A stretch of DNA of 18,112 nt from Bacteroides sp. CAG:770 (GCA_000435075.1 FR890632.1:24298-42409); one strand, 5' to 3'. Positions 1 to 7,752 are shown, counted from the first letter of the stretch. The notes: generated from the letters alone by a model not told the origin. Numbers and translations are program-made.

Positions 1-852
1 CGCTCATCCGTCTCGAGCATTTCTTTCGGTACACCTGTGAATGAGCCGCCTGTCCTTTCGACAGATGCAGCCCAGCCTGTGCAAGTAGCTTATAATCAGC
101 TGGTACGTGTGACTTATCTGGTTAACGACCCTGACAGCAAGGACTTTACGTATGAACTGACAGACCCGAGCGGGGCTGTCACTCCGGTAAAGGGGCAGGG
201 GAAACTTCATCTGGATATATTCAACTACAAGCGCACCTCGGGCTCATATTCGCTGCATATTACCGTTTCAGACCGCTTCGGGGCATCAGACTCGGCGGAC
301 CTGCAGATCGACCTCCTGCCTGACCTCGCTCCTGCTGTTGTCAATGCCTTTGCTCCAGTATATCTCGGCTCGCTGAAAGAGACTACCGTATTCCTGCCGT
401 CATCCGCATTTGAAGATGAGGTGCCGGAGACCGTAAGGTACAGCCTGTCCTGTGACAGGTCAATGCTTTTCCTTCAGGAACTTCCTTCCGGCGAGTTCAG
501 CATAATGCCGCTCAAGTTCGGCCGCTCGGAAGTTCAGGTTACGGCTACGGATGAAGGAGGAAACGCCTCAGTATGCACTTTTGCCGTGCTCTGCCGGGAT
601 GATTCACGTGAAGTGGATCTGTATCCGAACCCTGTCAAGGATATTATGCATATCCGCATGGGCAGGAATGTGACAGGGCAGGTCAATGTCTCTGTGTATG
701 ATGCCTCGGCGCGGCGTGTCCTTGCTTCCGATGTGCAGATTGCTCCGACAGAACCGGCTTCGGTGGACATGTCATCTTTGGGCGGCGGAAGTTATACTGT
801 ACGCATCTCTTGGGATGGAGGCTCGCTTGTCCGAACTGTTGTTAAACTGTAG
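1..852 (+). CDS. C-terminal part of a secreted protein with a type IX secretion sorting tail (5' end outside window)
   Basis: The frame is open from base 1 to the stop at 850-852, so this is the last 283 residues of a longer protein. The GTG at 37 is an internal Val codon, not a start. The visible part has two beta-rich, Ig/cadherin-like segments (roughly residues 20-105 and 110-200 of the visible part). A T9SS type A sorting domain follows, recognisable from LYPNPVKDIMHI, the SVYDASARRVL strand, and SLGGGSYTVRI near the end, with a basic hydrophobic terminus (RTVVKL). In the family this tail directs export across the outer membrane by the Por machinery and is usually cleaved when the protein is attached to the surface. 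The missing N-terminal part probably carries the enzyme or adhesin; an S8 peptidase is common with this tail, but nothing here proves it. The next gene begins 11 bases later and encodes a PorV/PorQ-like barrel, so co-transcription is likely. Confidence 0.85.
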   Translation, partial: RSSVSSISFGTPVNEPPVLSTDAAQPVQVAYNQLVRVTYLVNDPDSKDFTYELTDPSGAVTPVKGQGKLHLDIFNYKRTSGSYSLHITVSDRFGASDSADLQIDLLPDLAPAVVNAFAPVYLGSLKETTVFLPSSAFEDEVPETVRYSLSCDRSMLFLQELPSGEFSIMPLKFGRSEVQVTATDEGGNASVCTFAVLCRDDSREVDLYPNPVKDIMHIRMGRNVTGQVNVSVYDASARRVLASDVQIAPTEPASVDMSSLGGGSYTVRISWDGGSLVRTVVKL

Positions 853-863
853 ATTATAATATT

Positions 864-1894
864 ATGAAACCGATAAGACAAATTGATATAATTCTGATTG
901 CCTGCGGTGCAGCCTTTTCCTGCATTACGTCCGTCTCTGCCTCTGCTCAGGAGACAGGTACTTTTATGCGAAATCCGGCGGAATCGAGGACAATGTCTCT
1001 TGCCGGGGCAGGGGTCGTGTCGCTTGACGACGTGTCAGTATTGGACAATGCCGCACTCTCTCCGTTCTCTCTGAACCGCTTTTTCGCTGGCGTCTCATGT
1101 CAGTCCTGGACGCAAGACGTACAGCTGGCGTCTCATGTCAGTCCTGGATGAAAGACGTATCCGGGGGTGGAATGCCATCTTATTCAATGTCAGCCAGATA
1201 CACTTCAGGCAAGGCGGGGACTTTCTATCTTGGCATGCGCTCTCTGAAGATGACTCCTTTCGAGCAGACCGATGATTACGGCAATGTCATTGACGATTCC
1301 TCATCGCCTCTGGACATGGCTTTCGAGGCCGGCTATGCCTACCGGTTCTGCAGAGACTTCTCTGCCGCCCTGACGGCAAGGTATTTACGTCTGTATCCGG
1401 GTTATGGGGATGCTGCCAATGCCGTTTCATTCGATGCCGGTCTTGCCTGGAGACATGATTTTTCCGGAGTGCTGGAGGACGTGGCCGCGATAGCCCAGCT
1501 GAAAAATTTCGGCACATCTCCTGATTATGGCTCAGGCCGCCGCAGCCTTCCTTGGCAGGTCAATGCAGGAGCTTCTGCAGGTATTCTGTTAGGCAACCAT
1601 AACCGTTTTCGTGCAGGAGCCTCACTGGACATCCCGGTATCGCCGGAATGCGGGAGAATGTCTCCCGAGAGGGGAGTCTCTGCATCATTCGGAGCTGAGT
1701 ATTCATTCCGCCGTATGGTCTATGCCCGAGGCGGCTATCATCTTGGCAATCAATCTTCAGGAGAACAGCGCTGGGGCGCAGTCGGTCTGGGCTTCCGTTT
1801 CTGGCACATGACCCTGGACGGGGCATGGATACTCGCTCAGTCATCGTCCCCGCTTCGCAATACTATTTCCGGAACACTATCGGTCTGGTTCTGA
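864..1894 (+). pseudogene. PorV/PorQ-type outer-membrane beta-barrel protein, frame broken by a tandem duplication
   Basis: The ATG at 864 opens a frame with a signal peptide (about residues 1-29, ending SASAQ) and the start of a PorV/PorQ (UPF0164-like) barrel: FMRNPAESRTMSLAGAG, then a run ending DNAALSPFS. This frame stops at the TGA at 1149-1151, after 95 residues. The rest of the barrel continues in another frame from about 1124 to the stop at 1892-1894: AGTFYLGMRSLKM, a PLDMAFEAGYAYRF strand, NAVSFDAGLAWRHDF, and a terminal beta strand ending VWF. The break coincides exactly with a 38-base tandem duplication; removing one unit restores a single frame of about 330 residues, normal for this family. 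PorV-type proteins act with the T9SS as shuttle or outer-membrane components, fitting the T9SS cargo gene upstream. It may be a decayed paralogue, a switchable gene or an assembly artefact. Assignment to PorV rather than PorQ is uncertain. Confidence 0.75.
1086..1161 (+). repeat. 38-base tandem duplication inside the PorV/PorQ-like gene
   Basis: Copy 1 is 1086-1123 and copy 2 is 1124-1161. The first 24 bases (GCTGGCGTCTCATGTCAGTC then CTGG) are identical; bases 1086-1121 and 1124-1159 agree at 34 of 36 positions, the differences being 1111 C/T and 1113 C/A. Both copies encode AGVSCQSW followed by TQDV (copy 1) or MKDV (copy 2), but in different frames because 38 is not a multiple of three. 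Confidence 0.95.
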
Positions 1895-1956
1895 GGAAAT
1901 TGTAACTGTTTTAACCGAAACTGCGGGAACGTTGAACTGATGTTCTAACTTGCGAC

Positions 1957-4095
1957 CTATTCCGCAAAGACCATTTCATCCAGCAGATGGTCGGCACCGG
2001 CAAGCTTGTCGATTGTGAACAGGACGTAGCGGATGTCGAGCGAAATGTTGCGGCAATAGTCAGGGTCGAAGACAATGTCACTCATCGTTCCTTCCCAGAC
2101 GCGGTCGAAATTAAGGCCTATCAGGTTGCCGTCTTTATTTATGACAGGGCTTCCTGAATTGCCGCCGGAAGTGTGGTTCGTGGCGATGAAGCAGACCGGA
2201 ACTGTCTTCTGGCCATTGTCTCCGTCAATTGCCCATCTTCCGTAATCCTTAGCGGCATAGATGTCACGGAGTCTTTGAGGGATGTTGTAGTCGAAAATCT
2301 CAGGATTGTCCTTCTGCATTATGCCCTCGAGTGTGGATTGCGGCTTGTAATAGGCCCCGTCAGCAGGGGAGTATCCGCTGATGCTTCCGTAGGCCACTCT
2401 CAGAGTGAGGTTTGCATCAGGGAAGAAGGCTTTCTTCGGCTCGAACTCCATCTGCCCTCTCATGTAATCCCTGTAGAGAAGAGTAATCTCCTGATTCAGA
2501 CGCTTTTCAGTAGGGTAAACATCTTGTGCATACCAATCTCTGAATTCATTGGCAAATCTCACTGCAGGGTCGGCAAACATGGCTGCTGAATCCGCTACCT
2601 CGAGTTTCGCTACTTTTTCGGCATCCGCGAAAACAGATTCATTGAAAATGGCATCTGCCCAGTTGCTGACGCTTCCGTATTTTGCCAATTCTTCTTTCAT
2701 GTATTCCGGATGGAATTCGGCAGGAACATCCTTGTCGAATGCTGTCATTATGGCTACGAAAGATTCTTTGTCGATAGGAAGGTAATAGTCCTTGAAGAAG
2801 GACTCTGACATTGATTTAACCCTATCTTTGTTGCCGCCGGCAATTTCCTTTGCAGCGGAGGCTGCAAATCTGCCGAGTTCGACGGTTGCTGCGGTCTCGC
2901 CATAGTATTCCTTGGCGAAGGAGTAAGGCTCCAGGGCGCTGTACAACGAATCCAGTCGAGGGAGAATAGAACTGTATTCTGTTCCGTCGGCCCACTGCGA
3001 GAATCTCTTTTCGTAGTCCTGCTTTGCCGCAACGGTCCCCAGACGGTTGATTCCCTTCATCTCGCCCTGCCATTTTTTCCAGGCATTGGCAACGCTTGCA
3101 TTCTTGGAAGAGTATTGGATTCTGACCTTCTGGCTCTGTGACATGTATTTTTTCTGTGTGTCAAGTCTCATTGTCCTCAGGGCGATCTTTGCAGGGTCGG
3201 AAATCTCCGACACATATCTCACGCCTTCTGACATGATGTATTCCTGAGTCCTTCCAGGGAATCCATATACGAATGTGAAGTCGCCTTCCTGGACGCCTCC
3301 GAGAGATATCTTGAAGAATCTCTTCGGCTTGTATGGGACATTGTCCTCGGAATATTCTGCCGGGTTGTTCTCCTTGTCGGCATAGATACGGAAAATGGAA
3401 AAGTCGCCTGTGTGGCGCGGCCACATCCAGTTGTCTGTGTCTCCGCCGAATTTACCGATGGATGACGGCGGTGCTCCTACCAGGCGGATGTCGCTGTATT
3501 CGCGGTAGAGGAACAGGAAATACTGGTTTCCGTAGTAGAGAGCCTCGACTGTGGCCCTAAGTCCCTTTCCCTCGGCGGTTACCTCTTTTATGAGGCTCTC
3601 GGAATTGACCTTTACGACAGAGTCTCTCTGGGATTCCGTGAAAGCAGGGGAGTATCCCTCGAGAATCCGTGAAGTGACATCGTCCATCCTTTCCAGGAAA
3701 CTTACCGTAAGTCCCTTGTTCGGAAGTTCTTCATTGCGGTTCATGGCCCAGAACCCGTCACGCAGGTAATCGTGTTCCACGCTGCTGTGCTGCTGGATCT
3801 GGCTGTAGCCGCAGTGGTGGTTGGTCAGGAGCAGTCCCTCTGGAGAGATGACCTCGCCGGTGCATCCGCGTCCGAAAAGTACGACGGCGTCTTTCAATGA
3901 TGCCTGGTTCACGCTGTAGATGTCCTCAGCAGAGAGTTTGAATCCTTTGCTCTGCATATCCACGATACGCTCTGAAATAAGAGACGGAAGCCACATGCCC
4001 TCGTCTGCGGATGCCGTGGTTTCCGTAATGATTCCCAGCGACAATGTGGTTATCAATGCGCCGAGTGTGTTTCTGAAAAATCTTCTTTTTGTCAT
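1957..4095 (-). CDS. S46 family dipeptidyl-peptidase, DPP11-like (Asp/Glu at P1)
   Basis: A 712-residue protein, the normal length for S46 peptidases, with a signal peptide (about residues 1-30, ending TASA) and the mature start DEGMWLP typical of the family. A chymotrypsin-like catalytic triad is visible: His94 in LTNHHCGY, Asp231 in RHTGDFS and Ser647 in GGNSGSP. Between them is the family motif GGDTDNWMWPRHTG. S46 enzymes remove dipeptides from the N-terminus of peptides in the periplasm. The subtype rests on the residue 18 positions after the catalytic Ser, which is Arg in DPP11 (Asp/Glu specificity) and Gly in DPP7. Here it is Arg665, in LNFDRVWEG, so DPP11 is favoured. The ATG at 4095 gives a good signal peptide. 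The gene is monocistronic, convergent with the barrel gene and divergent from the small winged-helix gene. Nothing looks broken. Confidence 0.93.
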   Translation of the reverse strand: MTKRRFFRNTLGALITTLSLGIITETTASADEGMWLPSLISERIVDMQSKGFKLSAEDIYSVNQASLKDAVVLFGRGCTGEVISPEGLLLTNHHCGYSQIQQHSSVEHDYLRDGFWAMNRNEELPNKGLTVSFLERMDDVTSRILEGYSPAFTESQRDSVVKVNSESLIKEVTAEGKGLRATVEALYYGNQYFLFLYREYSDIRLVGAPPSSIGKFGGDTDNWMWPRHTGDFSIFRIYADKENNPAEYSEDNVPYKPKRFFKISLGGVQEGDFTFVYGFPGRTQEYIMSEGVRYVSEISDPAKIALRTMRLDTQKKYMSQSQKVRIQYSSKNASVANAWKKWQGEMKGINRLGTVAAKQDYEKRFSQWADGTEYSSILPRLDSLYSALEPYSFAKEYYGETAATVELGRFAASAAKEIAGGNKDRVKSMSESFFKDYYLPIDKESFVAIMTAFDKDVPAEFHPEYMKEELAKYGSVSNWADAIFNESVFADAEKVAKLEVADSAAMFADPAVRFANEFRDWYAQDVYPTEKRLNQEITLLYRDYMRGQMEFEPKKAFFPDANLTLRVAYGSISGYSPADGAYYKPQSTLEGIMQKDNPEIFDYNIPQRLRDIYAAKDYGRWAIDGDNGQKTVPVCFIATNHTSGGNSGSPVINKDGNLIGLNFDRVWEGTMSDIVFDPDYCRNISLDIRYVLFTIDKLAGADHLLDEMVFAE

Positions 4096-4249
4096 GCGGT
4101 TATTATTGATTTCAAATATTATCCTGTCTATTCCTGCCCCGGCATCGAGGTCTTGTTGGCCTATATCCGTATCAATGTTACGCCGCCGGCCCTCCTCCGC
4201 AATCCGGACTGCATCCTAGCCCGATGCCAGTGCAATACGCACAATTTCA

Positions 4250-4257
4250 CAAATATA
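4250..4257 (-). promoter_or_regulatory. candidate -7 box for the S46 peptidase gene
   Basis: The minus strand reads TATATTTG here, an exact match to the Bacteroides -7 consensus TAnnTTTG. The nearest upstream TTG (4282-4280) leaves a 22-base spacer, slightly longer than the usual 19-21, so the -33 box is weak. If used, the transcript would carry a leader of about 150 bases before the ATG at 4095. Confidence 0.35.
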
Positions 4258-4314
4258 ATTAAATGTGTCTTATAAACCGCAATCGTCGCGTGTTTATCCC
4301 GTATAAATATTCTC

Positions 4315-4344
4315 TTGCAAGTAAACCAAATTTCGTTATCTTTA
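4315..4344 (+). promoter_or_regulatory. candidate Bacteroides-type promoter for the 68-residue winged-helix gene
   Basis: TTG at 4315-4317, a 19-base spacer, then TATCTTTA at 4337-4344, which matches TAnnTTTG except for the last base. Transcription would begin near 4351, about 19 bases before the ATG at 4370. Confidence 0.4.
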
Positions 4345-4369
4345 CATGTAGACATTTCGTAAAACGGTA

Positions 4370-4576
4370 ATGAAAATAGAGGAAGCCATATTATATGTCC
4401 TTGCAGAGCGCAATGGCGGGTTGAGGACCGAACAGATAGCGGACATCATAAACCGCCAGCGTCTCCATGTCCGTAAAGACGGCCAGCCTGTGACATCCGC
4501 TCAGGTCTATGCCGTGATCATGCGTTTCCCGGAAACCTTTGTGAAGGCAGAAGGCCGCATCATGCTGATGATATAA
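4370..4576 (+). CDS. small winged-helix protein, HARE-HTH-like
   Basis: A 68-residue acidic-to-neutral protein with no signal peptide or membrane segment, so cytoplasmic. Its pattern follows the HARE-HTH (HB1/ASXL/restriction-endonuclease helix-turn-helix) winged-helix fold: helix 1 (EEAILYVLAERNGGL, residues 4-18), a second helix with EQIADIINRQRL (21-32), the RKDGQPVTSAQVYAVI turn and recognition-like helix (35-50), and a short terminal wing or strand (FVKAEGRIMLMI). The domain is usually linked to nucleic acid binding and occurs alone or fused to nucleases, polymerases or chromatin proteins. Here it stands alone and is essentially only the domain, so it may be a small DNA-binding regulator or an adaptor; a target cannot be named. 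It is preceded by a plausible promoter, has no clear Shine-Dalgarno sequence, and is followed by hairpins at 4608-4630 and 4648-4700. The family assignment is by pattern only. Confidence 0.72.
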   Translation: MKIEEAILYVLAERNGGLRTEQIADIINRQRLHVRKDGQPVTSAQVYAVIMRFPETFVKAEGRIMLMI

Positions 4577-4607
4577 GCACATCACCTCCCGCGTCCGCAT
4601 CTCAGCC

Positions 4608-4630
4608 TGGCACCTTGCGGGACGGTGCCA
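4608..4630 (+). repeat. short hairpin downstream of the winged-helix gene
   Basis: TGGCACC (4608-4614) pairs with GGTGCCA (4624-4630) across a 9-base loop. There is no T-tract, so termination here is unlikely by itself. Its right arm is also part of the larger 16-base inverted repeat 4617-4632/4762-4777, so the two structures compete. Confidence 0.55.
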
Positions 4631-4647
4631 CAGCCGACCGTATAAGT

Positions 4648-4700
4648 CATTGATAATCAGGTGCTATTAAAAAAACCGCGTGGATTATCGATGTTTTTTT
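4648..4700 (+). terminator. candidate plus-strand intrinsic terminator
   Basis: CATTGATAATC (4648-4658) pairs with GATTATCGATG (4683-4693) with one imperfect position and a 24-base loop, followed directly by T7 (4694-4700). It would stop plus-strand transcripts from the winged-helix gene. The stem is AT-rich and the loop long, so it is only moderately convincing. Confidence 0.45.
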
Positions 4701-4718
4701 AACCGAGAATCCACACGG
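4669..4718 (-). terminator. candidate minus-strand intrinsic terminator after the outer-membrane barrel gene
   Basis: On the minus strand CCGTGTGGATT (4718-4708) pairs with AATCCACGCGG (4686-4676) with one imperfect position, followed by T7 (4675-4669). It lies 146 bases after the stop of the barrel gene at 4864. It shares bases 4683-4686 with the plus-strand hairpin, so on either strand the two stems cannot form together. Confidence 0.55.
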
Positions 4719-4768
4719 AATTATGTAACTATCTATAAATCAATATATTAAAAATAGCTCATGTGGCA

Positions 4769-4803
4769 CCGTCCCGCCTGTTTAAGCCCGTCCCGCCTGT
4801 TTA
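4769..4803 (+). repeat. 16-base direct repeat, period 19
   Basis: CCGTCCCGCCTGTTTA occurs exactly at 4769-4784 and 4788-4803. The first copy overlaps the right arm of the 16-base inverted repeat. It lies in the 3' untranslated region of the barrel gene, 61 bases from its stop. Confidence 0.85.
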
Positions 4804-4863
4804 CAAAGCCTCCCTGCCATCAGGATATCGAAACCAGCCGACGAGCGGAAACCAAGCGCGGAC

Positions 4864-7752
4864 TTAGAACAACATATCCATCGCGGCGCGCTGTGCCCTG
4901 GCACTGTTGGCAGCATTCATCTTGCCGAAATTCCACTTCACACCGAAAAGGATATACCTGCCCATTATGAGCGTATAGGTATCCTCCTCATAATTGTCAG
5001 TGACCGTGTGGGAAAGATTGCGCGCCTGGTTCAGGATGTCGTTGACACTTATGCTCAGATTGAACGCTCCGATATTCTTGGAAACCACCGCATTCCAGCG
5101 CCATTCCGGCTTGCCGTAACCTTCGGCGTAGCCGTTGAAAAAGGCGTAAGTCAGGTCCGTGTTGAACTCGAACTCATGCTTGGTAGTGTATGAACCGCTG
5201 GCAAAAAAGCGAGTATCCAGCGTGTTCATATTGGTGCTCTTGTCCAGGGAATAACGGAAGATGCGGCCTCTTGTATTGGCACCGAACCGGAACGAATAAT
5301 GGTCCTGATTATATTTGATACTCACGCCGACATTCTCGCGGAAAGACAGGGTACTGCTCTCCCTGAAACCGCTCAGACCGTCATAGAAACGGTTGCCATG
5401 GGCATTGCCCCAGAAATCAGCCATGAAAGCGGAATAATCGAAACTGTCTTTGTCCAGCGCTGCGCGTGTGGCCTTGGTCTGGTAGCTGACCGAAGAATTG
5501 AGGGCCGAACCTTCGCTCAATGTCATTGACCAGTTCTTCTTCTTGTCGAGAGGCATAGTGTAACTTAACTGCAAAGATACATTGGCGCGCGGCTTCCTGG
5601 CATTGACAGGGAACGAATACAAGATGCCGTCAGAATCGTACCATCTCGCATAACTGGTCGGTCTTGCTGTCAGCGAACCATCCAGAAAGACCATCAGAGA
5701 ATTGAAACGCTCCCGGTTGTTCATGTTCCAGGAAGCATAGAAATACGATTGCGTAGAAGGCCCCAGATAGACATTTCCCAAACTCGGTCTGGACGGGTCC
5801 GCAATGTTCATGACCGGACGCATTTTATATGCGCTCGGACGCTGGCTGTAAGCGTAGAGATTGAAGTTGAAATGGCTGTTCCCTTTACTGTGGATGAACC
5901 TCATAGTCGGCGACACAGACCAGAGCCATTCCCCTTTGCCGGCAGTATCCTCGATTCCGTAACTCTTTGAGTATGTTTCATTCAGGACACCGAACACGAT
6001 ACCGCCGAGAGTAAGCCAGCTTCTTTTTCCCAACTGGTATTGGGCCGTCAGATTATAGCTCTGCTCCATGTACCTGTTTCTGCTTTCCGAACTGAAATAG
6101 TCATTCCGCCCCGAAGCGTCGGACGCATCCCGGACGTTGTTCTGTTTGCTCCATGTGAACTTGACCTGGGACGAAAGAGTCCATTTCTTTCCGATAGGCT
6201 CCGTGTAGCCGATCATGTAGCCCATCCCATAGGAATGTCCGTCAGAATCATAACTCATATTCCTGGCCTCGTCACTACCCGCCATCTTGAGCAGAGAAGA
6301 CTCCTCGCTGTCGCCGGAGTTGACATTATAAGTCGCCTGGATTCCCGTCTGGATATTGCGCCCTTTCTTTCCGCCGATTCCCCTTATCGCGATATCTCCC
6401 TCAAAATCAGCGGCATTGCTCAATGTCTTGTCATGGGAATTCTGAGATGAACTGTTTACGAAAGTCCCGGCCTTGGATGTCTCTGAAGAACCCTCTCCGA
6501 ATGTGTCGGTCTTCTTGTAGGAGAAGGCCGGACGGACATGAAACCAGACCTTGCCCTTCTCTTTCTGCAGTTCGAGATTGGCATTCAGGACATCGGCATA
6601 TTGTTTTCCCGTATTCTTGGAAGAAGAAAGCAGATTGCCGTCATCCTGATATGTCGTCCTCTCAGACATGCTTCCTGAATTGACGTCAGAATACTTATAA
6701 TTCGCGCTGACAGTGGTCTCCACGTCCTTGATACGGCTGGTATTGGCGTTCAAACCCACCTGAGCCGCAGAAAAAAGCCCCTTGTTCAGGCCCGAACGCT
6801 CACCGTTCTCATCAATGATAACGACAGACGAGCCTGAATTGTCCACATTCAGCCCATTGGCGATGAATGTCACCTGGTCTTTTTTGGAATAAGCGGACAC
6901 GAGCGCATTTCCGTTATAGAGAAATCCCCGGTTGTCACGGAGCGGCTTGTTCTTCTTGTCCGTCGTGGTTCCTCCGCTCAGTCCGACATTCCCGAACCAT
7001 CCGTCTTCATATTCCTTCTTGAGCCCCACATCCAGCACCTTCTCCCTGTTTCCGTCCTGAATGCCGGAAGCGCGGGTCTGCTCGGATTCCCTGTCAATGA
7101 CACGAATCTTATCCACGACTGAAGCCGGGAGGTTGTTCAATGCCGTGCTCTGGTCATTGAAGAAGAAAGTCCTTCCGCCGACAGTCAGCTTGTCGATGGT
7201 CTCGCCGTTGAACTTCACCTTGCCGTCAGACGTTATCTCCATTCCCGGCATACGCTGCAGCAGATCCTTCAGCATGGCATTGGACCCGACCCTGAAAGAA
7301 GTGGCATTGAACTCGATAGTATCTTTCTTGATGGTTATCGGATTGCCGACGTCGGTAATCGTGGCCGACTGCAGGTAATTCTTGTCCAACTGGAGACGGA
7401 TGGTCCCCATATCGGCCTGACGCTCACGGAAATACTTCTCCTTGATAAATGCCTTGTAACCCATCATCTCCACGCGGAAGACGTAGTTCCCGTAAGGAAC
7501 CTCCTCCAGTTTTGCCACTCCCTTGGCGTCAGTCAGCGTAAAGTTTGTGATGGTGGTATCCTTTGCCGGAATTACATACACCGAAGCGAACGGAACAGGT
7601 TCGTTGGTCAATGAATCGATGACTGTGGCCTTGATTTCGCTCATGCGCCCCTCGAACATACTGTCATTGAGGATGACTACCTGAGCCTTCGCCGCGATGC
7701 CGATGAGCACCATCAATGCCGTGACAAACAATTTCTTACCCATATTCTTCAT
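4864..7752 (-). CDS. outer-membrane beta-barrel protein with carboxypeptidase-regulatory-like N-terminal domain (TonB-receptor-like)
   Basis: The ATG at 7752 gives a 962-residue protein; the frame can be extended to a TTG at 7770, but the extra six residues precede a good signal peptide (MKNMGKKLFV... ending AAKAQ) and are unlikely to be translated. After the signal comes a CarboxypepD_reg-like domain (about residues 35-125; VIDSLTNEPVPFASVYV, then LEEVPYGNYVFRVEMMGY). A plug-like segment follows (about 135-240), with MLKDLLQRMPGMEI, VKFNGETIDKLTVGGRTFF and NLPASVVDKIRVIDRESEQ. The rest is a long barrel with many alternating aromatic strands, ending ILFGVKWNFGKM plus a short tail. This is the OMP_b-brl_3 / TonB-dependent-receptor-like architecture of Bacteroidetes, distinct from SusC, and no SusD partner lies beside it. 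It probably moves or binds a substrate at the outer membrane, not identifiable here. The gene is divergent from the fimbrillin operon, and a terminator candidate lies at 4669-4718. Confidence 0.88.
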   Translation of the reverse strand: MKNMGKKLFVTALMVLIGIAAKAQVVILNDSMFEGRMSEIKATVIDSLTNEPVPFASVYVIPAKDTTITNFTLTDAKGVAKLEEVPYGNYVFRVEMMGYKAFIKEKYFRERQADMGTIRLQLDKNYLQSATITDVGNPITIKKDTIEFNATSFRVGSNAMLKDLLQRMPGMEITSDGKVKFNGETIDKLTVGGRTFFFNDQSTALNNLPASVVDKIRVIDRESEQTRASGIQDGNREKVLDVGLKKEYEDGWFGNVGLSGGTTTDKKNKPLRDNRGFLYNGNALVSAYSKKDQVTFIANGLNVDNSGSSVVIIDENGERSGLNKGLFSAAQVGLNANTSRIKDVETTVSANYKYSDVNSGSMSERTTYQDDGNLLSSSKNTGKQYADVLNANLELQKEKGKVWFHVRPAFSYKKTDTFGEGSSETSKAGTFVNSSSQNSHDKTLSNAADFEGDIAIRGIGGKKGRNIQTGIQATYNVNSGDSEESSLLKMAGSDEARNMSYDSDGHSYGMGYMIGYTEPIGKKWTLSSQVKFTWSKQNNVRDASDASGRNDYFSSESRNRYMEQSYNLTAQYQLGKRSWLTLGGIVFGVLNETYSKSYGIEDTAGKGEWLWSVSPTMRFIHSKGNSHFNFNLYAYSQRPSAYKMRPVMNIADPSRPSLGNVYLGPSTQSYFYASWNMNNRERFNSLMVFLDGSLTARPTSYARWYDSDGILYSFPVNARKPRANVSLQLSYTMPLDKKKNWSMTLSEGSALNSSVSYQTKATRAALDKDSFDYSAFMADFWGNAHGNRFYDGLSGFRESSTLSFRENVGVSIKYNQDHYSFRFGANTRGRIFRYSLDKSTNMNTLDTRFFASGSYTTKHEFEFNTDLTYAFFNGYAEGYGKPEWRWNAVVSKNIGAFNLSISVNDILNQARNLSHTVTDNYEEDTYTLIMGRYILFGVKWNFGKMNAANSARAQRAAMDMLF

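Larger units (their letters stand above)
4617..4777. repeat. 161-base segment bounded by a 16-base perfect inverted repeat (MITE- or REP-like)
   Basis: GCGGGACGGTGCCACA at 4617-4632 is the exact reverse complement of TGTGGCACCGTCCCGC at 4762-4777. The segment contains no gene but holds two further nested inverted repeats with A7 and T7 tracts (4648-4718). No convincing target-site duplication flanks it. It could be a small non-autonomous mobile element, a repeated extragenic palindrome, or an RNA structure in the 3' regions of the flanking genes. The repeats are seen directly; the mobile interpretation is inference. Confidence 0.6.

Noticed and set aside
1097..1150. Independent ATG start at 1097 for the second half of the PorV/PorQ-like gene
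   Set aside because: It lies within the duplicated sequence, has no signal peptide for an outer-membrane barrel, and the frame is explained by the duplication.
1895..1956. Terminator between the PorV/PorQ-like gene and the S46 gene
   Set aside because: Only a weak GAAC/GTTC pairing is present, without a stable stem or T-tract.
4577..4863. Plus-strand coding frame starting at 4761
   Set aside because: It runs into the antisense of the barrel gene, begins in the inverted-repeat arm, and has a Cys/Arg/His-rich composition with no recognisable domain.
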